Notes: a model not told the origin generated them from the sequence alone. Numbered from the stretch's first letter, positions 1 through 9,374 are shown. The stretch is 64,000 bases of DNA from CAIZWU01 sp942492905 (GCA_942492905.1 OW818657.1:248001-312000); one strand, 5' to 3'. Translations and numbers: made by a program.

Positions 1-826
1 CGGTCCGGCAGGCGGCTAATGCGATAACAGGAAGTGGTTCTTCGCGCAGCAGACCTATCGCGAGAGCGGCGGTAAAGGAATCCCCTGCGCCGACGGTGTC
101 GCGGACGAGAGCCGGGATGCCGGGCTGATCGACGGTCTCCGTTGCGGAAACGAGGAGCGCTCCGTCCGCGCCGCGCGTCAGGGCGATCAGATCGAGTTGA
201 TAGTGCAGCAGCAGGGTGCGGAGGGTGTCTTCGGGATGGATCGCCATCGCGATTCCGCAGGCGGCGGCGACTTCCGGCAGCTCGTCATCGCTGAGCTTCA
301 GCACGCTGGCCAGCGCCAGCGACTCACGGATGAGCGGCGCGTCGAAAAAGGGCCGGCGCAAATTAGCATCCAGCACGCGGAGCAGGCCCTTGGCTTTCGC
401 GAGACCCAGCACCCGCTGGATGGTGGCGCGGGAGATTCCGCTCCGCTGGCCGAGGGTGCCGAAATAAATGGCGTCGACCCCGTCGATCCGTGAAGCCAGG
501 GCTGCATTCCAGGTGATACCGTCCCATGCAGCGTCTGCTTTGATATCAAAAGTGGGTTTGCCCGCCGCATCCAGACTCACCCCCACGCTACCGGTGGGGG
601 CGCCGGAGTTCCTTTGGATCAGACAGGTATCAATGCCGAAAGCCTGGAGAATGGTAAGGGCTTCCCCGCCACGGGCATCTTCCCCCACCGCGCTGAGGAA
701 GGACACCGCGCCGCCGAGAAGTGCGGCGTGACAGGCGAAATTAGCCGGTGCCCCGCCGAAGCGCGGACCGTCCGGAAACAGGTCCCACAACACTTCGCCG
801 CAGGAAAGAATCGCGGGTTTGCTCAT
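1..826 (-). CDS. PfkB-family sugar kinase (fructokinase-like), 3' end cut by window edge
   Basis: Ribokinase/PfkB-fold kinase that phosphorylates a sugar, most likely fructose, with ATP in the cytoplasm. The N-terminus carries the fructokinase-style CGEVLWDLFPDG and FGGAPANFA segments. The second PfkB signature DTVGAGDSFTAA is present, with the catalytic base at about Asp249. The reading frame is open to base 1, giving 275 codons, so only the C-terminal end of a roughly 300-residue protein is missing. The start ATG (826-824) overlaps the stop of the upstream sugar transporter gene by 3 bases, indicating translational coupling in one sugar-uptake operon. Exact sugar specificity is inferred from the N-terminal motifs only. 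Confidence 0.9.
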   Translation of the reverse strand, partial: MSKPAILSCGEVLWDLFPDGPRFGGAPANFACHAALLGGAVSFLSAVGEDARGGEALTILQAFGIDTCLIQRNSGAPTGSVGVSLDAAGKPTFDIKADAAWDGITWNAALASRIDGVDAIYFGTLGQRSGISRATIQRVLGLAKAKGLLRVLDANLRRPFFDAPLIRESLALASVLKLSDDELPEVAAACGIAMAIHPEDTLRTLLLHYQLDLIALTRGADGALLVSATETVDQPGIPALVRDTVGAGDSFTAALAIGLLREEPLPVIALAACRT

Positions 827-2148
827 GAGATTTGCAGGTCGCTTTGAATTTCCTCCAGACTGCGGCCTTTCGTTTCAGGCACCATCAGCTTCACCCAGAG
901 GAGCTGCAGCACCATCATGAAGCAGAAGAAGAGGAAGACGTAGCCAGCGGGGAAGGCGGTGACCATTTTTGGAAAGAAGGTGGTGAGCAGCGCGGCGAAA
1001 ATCCAATGTGTGAAGCTGCCGAGCGATTGGCCCATGGCGCGGAATTTGTCAGGAAAAATCTCCGAGATCAAAACCCAGATCACCGCGCCCTGACCGATGG
1101 CGTGGGCCGCGATGAAGGCAAAGATGCAGGCGGGCACGATGGCGAAATGTTCCGTGAAAAACGCCCAGGCGCAAAGGCCGAGCGAGGCAATATAACCAAA
1201 CGATCCGATGTAAAGCAAGGTGCGCCGCCCAAGCCGGTCGATCAGCCGCAGCCCCACAAAGGTGAAAATGAGGTTCGTCAGGCCGATGCCGACGGATTGC
1301 AGCAGGGCAGCTTTTTGACCGAGGCCCGTGAGTTCAAAGATACGGGGCGCGAAGTAGAGGATGGCGTTGATGCCGGAGAGCTGATTAAAGAATGCCACAA
1401 AGAACGCGATCAGGATCGGCGTGCGCATCCCGCGCCGCCAAAAGCCCTGGGTGGAGCCGGCCTGCTGGTCCGCAGCGGTCATCGCATCGGCGCTGGCTTC
1501 CAGCTCGGCGGGATTTGCGGCCGGGTTGATGAGCTGCAGCACCGCAAGGCCGCCGGCGCGGTCGCCTTTGCGGGAGAGCAACCAGCGCGGGCTTTCCGGA
1601 ATGATGAGGCAGGCCAGGGTGTAGACCACCGAGGGCACCGCCATGATCCCCAGCATCCAGCGCCAGGCTTCCGTGCCCATGCGGGCCAACAGAAAGTTAG
1701 ATAGGAACGCGACAAGAATACCGAAAACGATATTGAACTGGAACATCCCCGCGAGCCGCCCGCGGCTTTCCGGAGGGGAAATCTCCGAGATGTAAAGCGG
1801 GGCCGCCACGGTGGAGACTCCAATCGCAATGCCGCCGATGAATCTTGCCAGCATGAAGGACCAGACATCGTTCGCAAAAGCCGACCACAGCGAGCCGACC
1901 AGGAAAAAGATCCCAATCCACAACAACGTCCGCTTCCGCCCGAAGCGGTCCGTGGGCCAACTCCCTACCAGCGAACCGAGCACCGTGCCCCAAAGCGCAG
2001 CACCAATGGCGAGTCCGTGCATCGCCGGGCTCAGCCCCCACAAGGCCTGAATCGTTTTCTCCGCCCCGGAGATCACGACGGTGTCGAAGCCGAAAAGAAA
2101 CCCCGCGAGAGCGGAGACGACAGACCAGAGAAAAAGACGCGGATTCAT
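823..2148 (-). CDS. Sugar-porter family MFS transporter
   Basis: Twelve-helix inner-membrane sugar:proton symporter of the MFS sugar-porter family (XylE/GalP/GLUT type), 441 residues, full length. Family signatures are visible: an RFGRKR loop between helices 2 and 3, PESPRWL before the central loop, a GQGAVIWVLISEIFP segment around helix 10, and PETKGRSLEEI at the C-terminal end. The gene is first in an operon with the PfkB kinase (overlap at 823-826) and is divergent from a GntR/LacI-type regulator, so uptake, phosphorylation and control of one sugar are clustered. The substrate cannot be read from the sequence; the fructokinase-like partner suggests fructose. Confidence 0.93.
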   Translation of the reverse strand: MNPRLFLWSVVSALAGFLFGFDTVVISGAEKTIQALWGLSPAMHGLAIGAALWGTVLGSLVGSWPTDRFGRKRTLLWIGIFFLVGSLWSAFANDVWSFMLARFIGGIAIGVSTVAAPLYISEISPPESRGRLAGMFQFNIVFGILVAFLSNFLLARMGTEAWRWMLGIMAVPSVVYTLACLIIPESPRWLLSRKGDRAGGLAVLQLINPAANPAELEASADAMTAADQQAGSTQGFWRRGMRTPILIAFFVAFFNQLSGINAILYFAPRIFELTGLGQKAALLQSVGIGLTNLIFTFVGLRLIDRLGRRTLLYIGSFGYIASLGLCAWAFFTEHFAIVPACIFAFIAAHAIGQGAVIWVLISEIFPDKFRAMGQSLGSFTHWIFAALLTTFFPKMVTAFPAGYVFLFFCFMMVLQLLWVKLMVPETKGRSLEEIQSDLQIS

Positions 2149-2514
2149 AAAATAGGGACATCATCGTGATGCCCGGGCTCCGATTCCGCAAGAACCGGCA
2201 CCCCTGCTCTGAAGAAAGGTGTCATTACAGAATACAAAGCTGTAACGTCTCCGGCTGGCCCGCTGGGCGCAGGTTGCCGGTGCTCAGTTGGCGGTAATTT
2301 TGAGGGGAAAACCCCGTTTTTCAAGATTCACCGACGGTGGGGGCCAGCGAAGGGAAAGGGACGGTGCCCCTGCGCCACATCGATTTCACCTCCTGAGGGC
2401 GGGATGAGTGACTAAACGATCGGGTTCCACTCAAGCTGTTATTTTCAAAACACCCTTTCTGGGGGCATTTCTGCCCCTACGTCATGCAGGGCTGTCCAAA
2501 CAAATCACCCCGGG

Positions 2515-2535
2515 CCCGGGAGTCCACCTCCCGGG
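2515..2535. repeat. Inverted repeat, 8-bp arms
   Basis: CCCGGGAG and CTCCCGGG arms separated by 5 bases, perfectly complementary. It lies about 175 bases before the regulator start and is not followed by a T-run, so it is not a standard terminator. It could be a protein-binding palindrome or an RNA hairpin in a leader. Confidence 0.5.
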
Positions 2536-2563
2536 AGACGTGAACGGGCGCGGTCTCAGCTTT

Positions 2564-2583
2564 GGTGGGTGTAATCTCCCACC
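2564..2583. repeat. Inverted repeat, 6-bp arms
   Basis: GGTGGG and CCCACC arms separated by 8 bases, just downstream of the 2515-2535 palindrome and upstream of the regulator gene. Function unknown. Confidence 0.35.
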
Positions 2584-2709
2584 ATGCCTGCTGGGCCAGC
2601 TGGAATGGACCGATAAAGCGATTCGCGGAGGCTCGGTGCAGTCCGAAATTGACGTAATGGGCAGATTCCCCTCATGATCTGTGCATTAAGCGGTCATTAC
2701 CAATTGCCC

Positions 2710-3831
2710 ATGCCTGTCACGAACGCCAAACACTTCGATATTGCCAATCAGATCCGGGAGGAAATCACCTCGGGGAAATACGGTTCCGCCGGCCGGCTGC
2801 CCAGCGAAGCGCAGATGGTGAAGCGCTTCGGTGTATCCCGCCCCACCGCGGCACAGGCTCTGCGTACCCTCGAACGCGAAGGCCTGGTGGAACGGAGGGC
2901 AGGCTCCGGGACTTATCTCAATGCGGATCATATCAAGCCTGCGGCCGCACGGCAGTTGGGGATGATTGTGCCTGGCCTCGGCCGCATCGAGATCTTCGAA
3001 GTCATTTGCGGGGAACTCGCCAGCCTCGCCCGCGTGCACGATTTGGGCATCTACTGGGGTGGGACGGCCCAGCATCAGGGCAGCGCCGACACCAGCATCC
3101 AGGAAGCGGAGGACCTCTGTGCCCAATTCATCGATAAAGGCGTAAACGGCGTCTTCTTCGCCCCTTTCGAACACACTACTGATAACCAGGCCGCGAACCG
3201 CCGCATCACCGAACGCCTCAGCCATGCGGGCGTTCCTGTGGTGCTGTTGGACCGGGACATCTGCACGTTTCCCCAGCGCAGCGATTACGACCTCGTGGGA
3301 ATCGATAATTTCGCGGGCGGCTACCTCCTTGCGGAACATCTCATAAAACTGGGTGCGAGACGTCTCGCCTTTTTCACCCGCCCCTACTCTGCCACCACCG
3401 TGGACGCCAGGAAGGCTGGCGTGTGCTCCGCCATGATGACCCATAAAATTCCGGTGTCCCCGGATTTTCTTCACTCTGGAGATCCCACCGACCTCAAATT
3501 CGTCCGGAATTTCGCCGCCGGAAAATCGCACGACGGCGTGATCTGCGCCAATGACCACACCTCCGCCCAGCTCCTGCAAACCCTCACCCGGCTCGGCATC
3601 CGCACCCCTCAGGACCTCCGCCTCGTCGGTTTCGATGACGTCCGCTTCGCCACCCTCCTCAGTGTCCCGTTGACGACCATCCACCAGCCCTGCCGTAACA
3701 TCGCCCTGACCGCTTTCAACGCCATGCGTGAACGTCTCAAAGAACCCACACTTCCCCCAAGAACCCTGCTCCTTGCCCCCCGCCTCGTCGTCCGGGAATC
3801 CTGTGGAGCTTATTTGCCGCGGACCCCTTGA
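2710..3831 (+). CDS. GntR-type HTH / LacI-type sensor transcriptional regulator
   Basis: Cytoplasmic repressor-type regulator of about 373 residues with an AraR-like architecture. The N-terminal ~70 residues form a GntR winged helix (FDIANQIREEITSGKY, LPSEAQMVKRFGVSRPTAAQAL, then a GLVERRAGSGTYL wing). A periplasmic-binding-protein-like effector domain follows, ending in the LacI-family segments GVICANDHTSAQLL, LVGFDDVRFATLLSVPLTTI and a C-terminal LVVRES. An ATG at 2710 is preferred over one at 2674 because it begins directly before the GntR domain. It is divergent from the sugar transporter/kinase operon and probably controls it; the effector sugar is unknown. Confidence 0.9.
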   Translation: MPVTNAKHFDIANQIREEITSGKYGSAGRLPSEAQMVKRFGVSRPTAAQALRTLEREGLVERRAGSGTYLNADHIKPAAARQLGMIVPGLGRIEIFEVICGELASLARVHDLGIYWGGTAQHQGSADTSIQEAEDLCAQFIDKGVNGVFFAPFEHTTDNQAANRRITERLSHAGVPVVLLDRDICTFPQRSDYDLVGIDNFAGGYLLAEHLIKLGARRLAFFTRPYSATTVDARKAGVCSAMMTHKIPVSPDFLHSGDPTDLKFVRNFAAGKSHDGVICANDHTSAQLLQTLTRLGIRTPQDLRLVGFDDVRFATLLSVPLTTIHQPCRNIALTAFNAMRERLKEPTLPPRTLLLAPRLVVRESCGAYLPRTP

Positions 3832-3981
3832 TCCCAAAGGCTTCCGCTTACGGTTGAATCCCGGACGACTGCCCTGTTATCTGCCACCGGCAGAGGACCG
3901 ACGGTAAACTTTACCGGGCGCGGAGTATCCTTGCTGCTGTGCCTCCCATTTTCCAATAACAAATCAACTTCCCCTGACCCC

Positions 3982-5091
3982 ATGGATTCCCACCGCATTG
4001 GCCAACTCCTCCTCACCGGCGTGCCCGGTCCTGAACTCGACCCTGATACCGCCCGCAGATTCAAGGCGCTGCAACCCGGCGGCTTCATTTTGTTCGGCCG
4101 CAATATCGTCTCGCCGGAGCAGTTGCGGAAGCTGATCGATGACCTGCGGGATCTGTCGGACATCGAACCGCTCATCACCATCGATCAGGAAGGCGGCCGC
4201 GTTTCCCGGCTGCGGCTGATCGGCAATGAACCACCCAATGCCCAGGCTCTGCGGGAAAAAGGCGATCCGAAATTGATCACTCAACATGGCAAGCTCACCG
4301 GCGAACTGCTGAGGCTGTTCGGCTTCAATCTCGACCTCTGTCCGGTGCTGGATATTTCCTACGACGACCAGGCGGACAATTCCCTCAAGGGCCGCTGTTA
4401 TGGCACCAATGCCCAGGAGGTCATCACCAACGCCGGCCTCTTCAACCGGGCCATGCGCAAGGAAGGCGTCCTCAGCTGCGGCAAACACTTCCCCACCTAC
4501 GGCGCCGCCGACGTGGACCCTCACGAATTTCTCCCGGTGATCCGCCGCACCAAAGCGGAACTCCTCGCCGAGGAAGTACTGCCCTTCAGCGCGCTGCTGC
4601 CGGAATTGGACTCCATGATGATCGGCCACGCGTGGTTCCCGGATTTTGACCCCACCCCGGAACGCTGGCCTTCCAGTCTCAGCCATAACATCATCACGAA
4701 ATTCCTGCGCGATCAGCTGGGCTTTGATGACGGCCTGATCATGACGGACGATCTCGACATGGGAGCGATCCTGAATGAGGTGACCTTTGAGCAGGCCATC
4801 CAGGACGCGGTCCGCGCCGGCAATGACATGACCATGATCTGCCACCGCATTGAAATGGTGGAGCAGGCCCACACCCACCTCACCGCCCTGCCGCATGAAG
4901 TGCTGGATGCCGCGCTCTTCCGGATTGAACGCGCCAAGCAGAAACTGGTCCGCCCTGACCCGTGGAGCCATGACCGTTTCCTCGCCCTCAACGACGATAT
5001 CCAGGCCCTCCGCGTTGCCACGCTGGGGGAGGAACGCGCCGCCAATTTGTCGGTGGAGGACGGCAAGCGCAGTCCGGTGGAGTTGTATTGA
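3982..5091 (+). CDS. nagZ: Glycoside hydrolase family 3, NagZ-like beta-N-acetylhexosaminidase
   Basis: Single-domain GH3 enzyme of 369 residues with no signal peptide, fitting cytosolic NagZ, which removes terminal N-acetylglucosamine from muropeptides during cell-wall recycling. The nucleophile motif LIMTDDLDM is present (Asp256 by family position). The NagZ-specific acid/base dyad loop KHFP-x8-DPHEFLP is recognisable (Asp179, His181), although the usual KHFPGHG reads KHFPTYG here. ITIDQEGGRVSRL matches the substrate-site strand. The start at 3982 gives the normal N-terminus and is preferred to an upstream GTG/TTG-type extension. Chromogenic GlcNAc specificity is inferred from family; a broader GH3 activity is possible because of the altered loop. 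Confidence 0.85.
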   Translation: MDSHRIGQLLLTGVPGPELDPDTARRFKALQPGGFILFGRNIVSPEQLRKLIDDLRDLSDIEPLITIDQEGGRVSRLRLIGNEPPNAQALREKGDPKLITQHGKLTGELLRLFGFNLDLCPVLDISYDDQADNSLKGRCYGTNAQEVITNAGLFNRAMRKEGVLSCGKHFPTYGAADVDPHEFLPVIRRTKAELLAEEVLPFSALLPELDSMMIGHAWFPDFDPTPERWPSSLSHNIITKFLRDQLGFDDGLIMTDDLDMGAILNEVTFEQAIQDAVRAGNDMTMICHRIEMVEQAHTHLTALPHEVLDAALFRIERAKQKLVRPDPWSHDRFLALNDDIQALRVATLGEERAANLSVEDGKRSPVELY

Positions 5092-5264
5092 ATTCTTCAT
5101 GAATCCCCGGCCCCCTGAAATCCTGCGGCTGCGCGCCCGGCTTGCTAATTAATTCCGGCAGCTGCAAGGTCCACCTCATGAAACGAGCCGTCTCCCCGGC
5201 ATCCAGGATCGCGGCCCCCACGCTCTGATCCCTTTGCCCGTCTGCGGCCAACCTCCCTTTCCCT

Positions 5265-5975
5265 ATGCTCCCTGAAATCGAACAGCTCCTCATCCTCCAG
5301 GACAAAGACCAGCATCTGCGCCGGCTCCGCACAGAGCTTAAAAAAATGCCGGCCGACGCCGACGCAGCCAAGGCCCGGCTGGCCGCGGCGACAGCGGCGG
5401 TCGCGGCCGCCAAGGATGAGATGAACCATAATGAGGTCGCCATCAAGAATCTGGAAATCCAGATCCAGACCCGGCGCGACACCATCGTGAAGCTCAAGAC
5501 CCAGCAGTTTGAAACGCGGAAAAATGAGGAATTCACCGCCCTCGCGCATGAAGCCACTCGCTATGAAGGCGATGTCGCGAAGCTGGAGGACGAGGAGATG
5601 GTCCTGATGGAAAAGGGCGAGGCCCTGAAAGCGGCTTTGAAGGAAGCGCAGGAGCACTTTGCCACCACCGAGGGGTATGTGAAGGAGGAACTGGGCAAGA
5701 TCAAGGAGCGCTACCTCAACGTGACCGCGCAGATCAAGGAATTTGAGGGCATCCGTGGCGGCCTGGCAGGCAAGGTGGAAGCCGAACTGTTGGAGCGTTA
5801 CGACCGTATCCTGGCGGGGAAGGGCGATGTCATAGCAGAATTGAATGGCCACGTCTGCACCGGCTGCCACATGAAAGTCACTGCCGCGACGTTCAATGAG
5901 GCCCGCTCTGAAAAGGTGATCACCACCTGCCCGAATTGCGGCCGGATGGTCTACATTGCCCACTGGGACGACTAG
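5265..5975 (+). CDS. Zinc-ribbon coiled-coil protein (CT398/DUF-type, zf-RING_7)
   Basis: A 236-residue protein with a long antiparallel coiled coil over roughly residues 5-180 (charged heptads rich in Ala, Glu and Lys) followed by a C-terminal four-cysteine zinc ribbon (CTGCHMKV ... TTCPNCGRMVY). This architecture matches the widespread family typified by chlamydial CT398, which has been linked to sigma-54/secretion adaptors and to RNase H-like partners, but its role here is unknown. No signal peptide. It stands alone between the GH3 gene and a convergent DUF1295 gene. Confidence 0.85.
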   Translation: MLPEIEQLLILQDKDQHLRRLRTELKKMPADADAAKARLAAATAAVAAAKDEMNHNEVAIKNLEIQIQTRRDTIVKLKTQQFETRKNEEFTALAHEATRYEGDVAKLEDEEMVLMEKGEALKAALKEAQEHFATTEGYVKEELGKIKERYLNVTAQIKEFEGIRGGLAGKVEAELLERYDRILAGKGDVIAELNGHVCTGCHMKVTAATFNEARSEKVITTCPNCGRMVYIAHWDD

Positions 5976-6026
5976 CAAAATCAACCATCCGCGCGCTGCT
6001 GAACGTGAGGATGAGGGGTGCTGAGG

Positions 6027-6806
6027 TCACTTTTTCCGGAACCACGGCACGAAGGCACTGGTGGTGCGCTGGTACTCCCGGTAAGCCTCTCCTTTGCTTT
6101 TCAGGGAGTATTCCTCACTGAGTTTGATCCCGGTGACATTGAGCAGGAAGTGCAGCATCAGCAGCGGGCACACCACCGTAATCCATCCCCAGGGTGAACT
6201 CACGGCCGCCAGAAAAAGGCCCACCCAGACCATGAATTCGAAAAAATAGTTCGGATGCCGGGAATAACGCCAAAGACCTTCCTCACACACTTTGCCCTTG
6301 TGGCCGGTATTGCCTTTGAAGGCTTTCATCTGGGCATCCGCGAGGCTTTCCCCGCCCAGCGAGAGCAGGGCGACGGCGAAACCGATGATCTCCAGCGGCT
6401 TCAGGCCGGGCTCCGGATTGAAGGACATCAGGAGAAAAGGCAGGGAGAAGATCACCACCAGCACCGCCTGGAGCTGGAAAAACAGGAGGAACATCCCGGA
6501 CCCCGGCCAACGGGCCCGCAGGGTTTGATAGCGCGCATCCTCGGCCGGATGATGGCTGATGACCCGGCGCAGGATGTAAGTGCCCAGCCGCAGACTCCAC
6601 GCCAACCCGATGGTGGTCATGGTCCATTTCCGGGTGGCGTCACCCGGGCCCATCCACGCATAGAAAGGCGCCAGGATGGCCACCCCGTAGGACCATGCCG
6701 CGTCGAGCAGCCCGTAGTTTTTGATGCGGACACTGATCAGCCAGGTGAGGAAAAAATAGCCGGCAGCGATGGCCAGGCCGGTCAACAGCAGGGAAGTCAT
6801 GGTCAT
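6027..6806 (-). CDS. DUF1295 / steroid 5-alpha-reductase-like membrane protein
   Basis: Polytopic inner-membrane protein of about 259 residues. The C-terminal segment GLWRYSRHPNYFFEFMVW is the hallmark of the DUF1295/isoprenylcysteine methyltransferase/steroid reductase superfamily, where it binds a nucleotide or S-adenosylmethionine cofactor. Several hydrophobic helices precede it. Two ATGs (6806 and 6800) are possible starts; a longer upstream reading frame overlaps the divergent opgG gene and is not hydrophobic, so it is rejected. Substrate unknown; bacterial members are thought to act on lipids. Confidence 0.82.
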   Translation of the reverse strand: MTMTSLLLTGLAIAAGYFFLTWLISVRIKNYGLLDAAWSYGVAILAPFYAWMGPGDATRKWTMTTIGLAWSLRLGTYILRRVISHHPAEDARYQTLRARWPGSGMFLLFFQLQAVLVVIFSLPFLLMSFNPEPGLKPLEIIGFAVALLSLGGESLADAQMKAFKGNTGHKGKVCEEGLWRYSRHPNYFFEFMVWVGLFLAAVSSPWGWITVVCPLLMLHFLLNVTGIKLSEEYSLKSKGEAYREYQRTTSAFVPWFRKK

Positions 6807-6978
6807 GAGGGAAAGCCGCGCGGAATGCGAATCTGCCCCGGTGGCCATGCTGCAGCCGGGCCGGAAAAGATCCAACCTTTCAACGCCCGTCATCCTGCCC
6901 GGGATGCCGCTTTCCAACAAACCGCGCTTGCCGCCCGTCGGTGGCAGGGCAAGTGCTGAAGGATTGATCTCCCGCCCC

Positions 6979-8502
6979 ATGACCCGCCCCCGCTTCCGCC
7001 CTGCTGCTGTTTTGCTGGCCCTGCTGACCGGTGTGACCGGAGCCGCGGCGCAGGCTCCCGCGACTTTCGAAACCGTCCGTGCCCTCGCCAAGGAACGCGC
7101 CGCCAAACCCTGGGTGGAGCGCCCCGGCAACCTTGATCCCTTCTGGACCAACCTGAAATACACCGATCATGGCAAGATCAATTTCCGCCGCGAACGCAGC
7201 GTCTGGAATGGGGACAACCGCGGCTTCCAGCTTGAATTTTTCCATCCGGGCTGGGTTTTCCCTAAAACGGTCGCCTTCCACGAGGTCGCGCCCGACGCCA
7301 CGCGCCTGCTGGAATGGAACGCGGATTTTTTCGATTACCGCGACCTGGTCGTTCCTGACGGCACGCCCAAGCCGGACGGGTTTGCCGGCTTCCGCATCCT
7401 CGCGCCGCTCAATATTCCGGGTGAACTGGATGAACTGGCAGTCTTTCTCGGCTCCTCCTATTTCCGTTCCCTCGCGCCCGGCCTGGGTTTCGGCACCTCC
7501 GCCCGGGGACTGGCCTTGAACCCCATGCGGCCTCAGGGTGAGGAATTTCCCGACTTCGTGGAGTGGTGGATCGAACGCCCGGAACCCGGCGCCCGTGAGA
7601 TCCGGGCGTGGGCCCTGCTGGACAGTCCCAGCGTGGCCGGGGCCTATCAATTCCGCATCCAGCCCGGCCGGGGCACCGTGATGGAAATCGAGACTGAACT
7701 GACTTTCCGTCAGGACGTGGAGCTGATTGGCATCGCCCCCTTTTCCAGCATGATGTGGTACAGCGAATTCACCCAGCCCAAGCCGCAGGACTTCCGTCCG
7801 GAGATCCATGACAGTGATGGCCTGCTGATCCACTTCGGGGAACTGGAGGCCGCCTGGCGTCCGCTGGATACCGGCAAATCGGTGCGCCACAGCGTCTTCG
7901 CCGCTGACAAGTTTTTCGGTTTTGGACTCGCCCAGCGCGACCGCGATTTCCGGAACTACCAGGATCTCGAAGCCAACTTCCAGCTGCGGCCCAGCGTCTG
8001 GGTCGAGCCGGTCGGGGTGTGGCCGGAAGGCCGGATCAACCTGATCGAAACACCGGGCACCGGTGATGGCAGCGACAACGTGGTCTGTTTCTGGGAACCG
8101 AAACAGCGGCCCAAGGCCAGCGAGCCCATCCGTCTCGCCTATCGGATCCAGTGGTTGCCGGAAATCTCCGTGGCCGGTCTGAGCAAGGTCATTGAAAGCC
8201 GCCGCAGCCACCAATCCTTCCCCGCCGCTGCGGCTCGTCCGGACGAGGAATTGTATGTGGTCGATTTCAGCACCCCGGCCAATCCGGTGGATGATGAAAC
8301 CCGCCCTGAACTGTTGGTGGAGGTCGATACCAACGCAAAATTGTTGGACAAGACCCTGCAGCGCAATCCCAACACCGGCGGCTGGCGGGCCACCTTCACG
8401 GTGCAGATCGACGAAAAAGCACCTGCCGCTGAACTGGCCTGCCGCCTCCTCAAAGGCGGCCGTCCCATCAGTGAACGCTGGACGGTCCAGTGGAAACGTT
8501 AG
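6979..8502 (+). CDS. opgG: Periplasmic glucan biosynthesis protein OpgG/OpgD (MdoG)
   Basis: Exported protein of 507 residues in the MdoG family, which shapes osmoregulated periplasmic glucans; recent work on the family assigns glucanase activity to OpgG/OpgD. It begins with a Sec signal peptide (basic start, hydrophobic core, AAAQA cleavage region). Conserved MdoG blocks are visible: FETVRALAKERAAKPW, YTDHGKINFR, FQLEFFHPGWVF, GFAGFRILAPLN, ELAVFLGSSYFRSL and FPDFVEWWIERP. The ATG at 6979 is chosen because it starts the signal peptide. No opgH glucosyltransferase is adjacent. It overlaps the convergent isomerase gene by 4 bases. Confidence 0.93.
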   Translation: MTRPRFRPAAVLLALLTGVTGAAAQAPATFETVRALAKERAAKPWVERPGNLDPFWTNLKYTDHGKINFRRERSVWNGDNRGFQLEFFHPGWVFPKTVAFHEVAPDATRLLEWNADFFDYRDLVVPDGTPKPDGFAGFRILAPLNIPGELDELAVFLGSSYFRSLAPGLGFGTSARGLALNPMRPQGEEFPDFVEWWIERPEPGAREIRAWALLDSPSVAGAYQFRIQPGRGTVMEIETELTFRQDVELIGIAPFSSMMWYSEFTQPKPQDFRPEIHDSDGLLIHFGELEAAWRPLDTGKSVRHSVFAADKFFGFGLAQRDRDFRNYQDLEANFQLRPSVWVEPVGVWPEGRINLIETPGTGDGSDNVVCFWEPKQRPKASEPIRLAYRIQWLPEISVAGLSKVIESRRSHQSFPAAAARPDEELYVVDFSTPANPVDDETRPELLVEVDTNAKLLDKTLQRNPNTGGWRATFTVQIDEKAPAAELACRLLKGGRPISERWTVQWKR

Positions 8503-9374
8503 CCTTCCGGGGAATCCTGCACGGAGATTACCGCTGCTGCCTTCAGCTGGTCCACGAGAGCACGGGTGGTGAGGCTGCGGTGCTCCACCTCCAGCCGGGC
8601 GAGGACGTCCTCCCTCACTGATTCGAAGGGAAGGGGTTCCGGCGCCCGGCGCGCCACCAGTTGCACGAGGTGGAAACCCCAGTGGGAGGCGAAAACCGGG
8701 CTGACTTCACCTTCCTCCAGGGAAAACACGATCAGATCAAATTCCTCCATGAATTCCCCGCGGCGGAAAAAACCGAGATCCACCTGCTTGTCCTCCTTGT
8801 CGGTATGCGCCAGGGCGAGGGCCGCAAAGTCCCCGCCGTGGCGGGCTTCACGGCGGAGATTCCGCATCAGTTCATAGCAAATTTCCCGGTCCTCCACTTT
8901 TTCCACCTGTTTGAAAAGATGGAGGGCGTGCACCTCCTCCGTGGTCAGGTAATCAGTCAGGTGGGCTTCATAAAATGCGCGCCCGGCCGCTTCGTCGGGC
9001 GCGGTGGCACCTCCCCAGACCCCGGTCATCAGCCGGTCCACCCGCAGGCCGGCGGCCACCTCGCGGCGGACCATCGGTTCCTCCGATTCAGCGAGTCCGG
9101 CGTGCGCAAAGAAGGCTGCCCGGCCGCCCTCGGCATCAATCAGGCGCTGCAGGGCTGCCTCGATTTCCTCTTCGGTGATGTCAGGAAAACGGCGTTCTGC
9201 TTCCTGATTGATCAGCACGCGGGCGGTGACATTCTCCCGCGCATAACCGCGGAATTCCTCATCGCGGCCGCAGCACGACATCGCTCCCATGCGTTCGTAG
9301 TGCGCTTTGATGCCTTCAAACTCCTGCTCCAGCAGGTCATCGGGAATGGATTCGCCATTAATGGTCAGGGTCAT
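8499..9374 (-). CDS. Parvulin-type peptidyl-prolyl isomerase (NifM/SurA-like)
   Basis: Protein of 291 residues with an N-terminal helical chaperone region and a C-terminal parvulin (PpiC) domain at about residues 145-255, including DLGFFRRGEFMEEFD and VSPVFASHWGFHLVQL. It would catalyse prolyl cis-trans isomerisation and chaperone clients. No signal peptide is seen, so it looks cytoplasmic like NifM rather than periplasmic like SurA. A CCGR segment near residue 34 is unusual and could bind metal. It follows the prmA gene in the same direction with a 33-base gap, suggesting one transcript. Confidence 0.82.
   Translation of the reverse strand: MTLTINGESIPDDLLEQEFEGIKAHYERMGAMSCCGRDEEFRGYARENVTARVLINQEAERRFPDITEEEIEAALQRLIDAEGGRAAFFAHAGLAESEEPMVRREVAAGLRVDRLMTGVWGGATAPDEAAGRAFYEAHLTDYLTTEEVHALHLFKQVEKVEDREICYELMRNLRREARHGGDFAALALAHTDKEDKQVDLGFFRRGEFMEEFDLIVFSLEEGEVSPVFASHWGFHLVQLVARRAPEPLPFESVREDVLARLEVEHRSLTTRALVDQLKAAAVISVQDSPEG

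Larger units (their letters stand above)
2149..2709. promoter_or_regulatory. Divergent intergenic region between transporter operon and regulator
   Basis: 561 bases without a credible gene. It must hold the promoters of the sugar operon (leftward) and of the regulator (rightward). Two inverted repeats are visible (2515-2535 and 2564-2583). No confident -35/-10 pair or LacI-type operator could be assigned by eye. Confidence 0.5.

Noticed and set aside
832..1704. 290-codon open frame opposite the sugar transporter
   Set aside because: Antisense to a clear MFS gene; no signature of its own.
2404..2432. Possible LacI-type operator around the CGATCG centre
   Set aside because: Arms are too imperfect to distinguish from chance in a high-GC region.
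2515..2535. Terminator reading of the 8-bp hairpin
   Set aside because: No T-run follows on either strand, so it is listed as an inverted repeat instead.
2686..3837. 383-codon open frame opposite the GntR/LacI regulator
   Set aside because: Mirror frame of a well-supported gene; Gly/Glu-rich, no domain.
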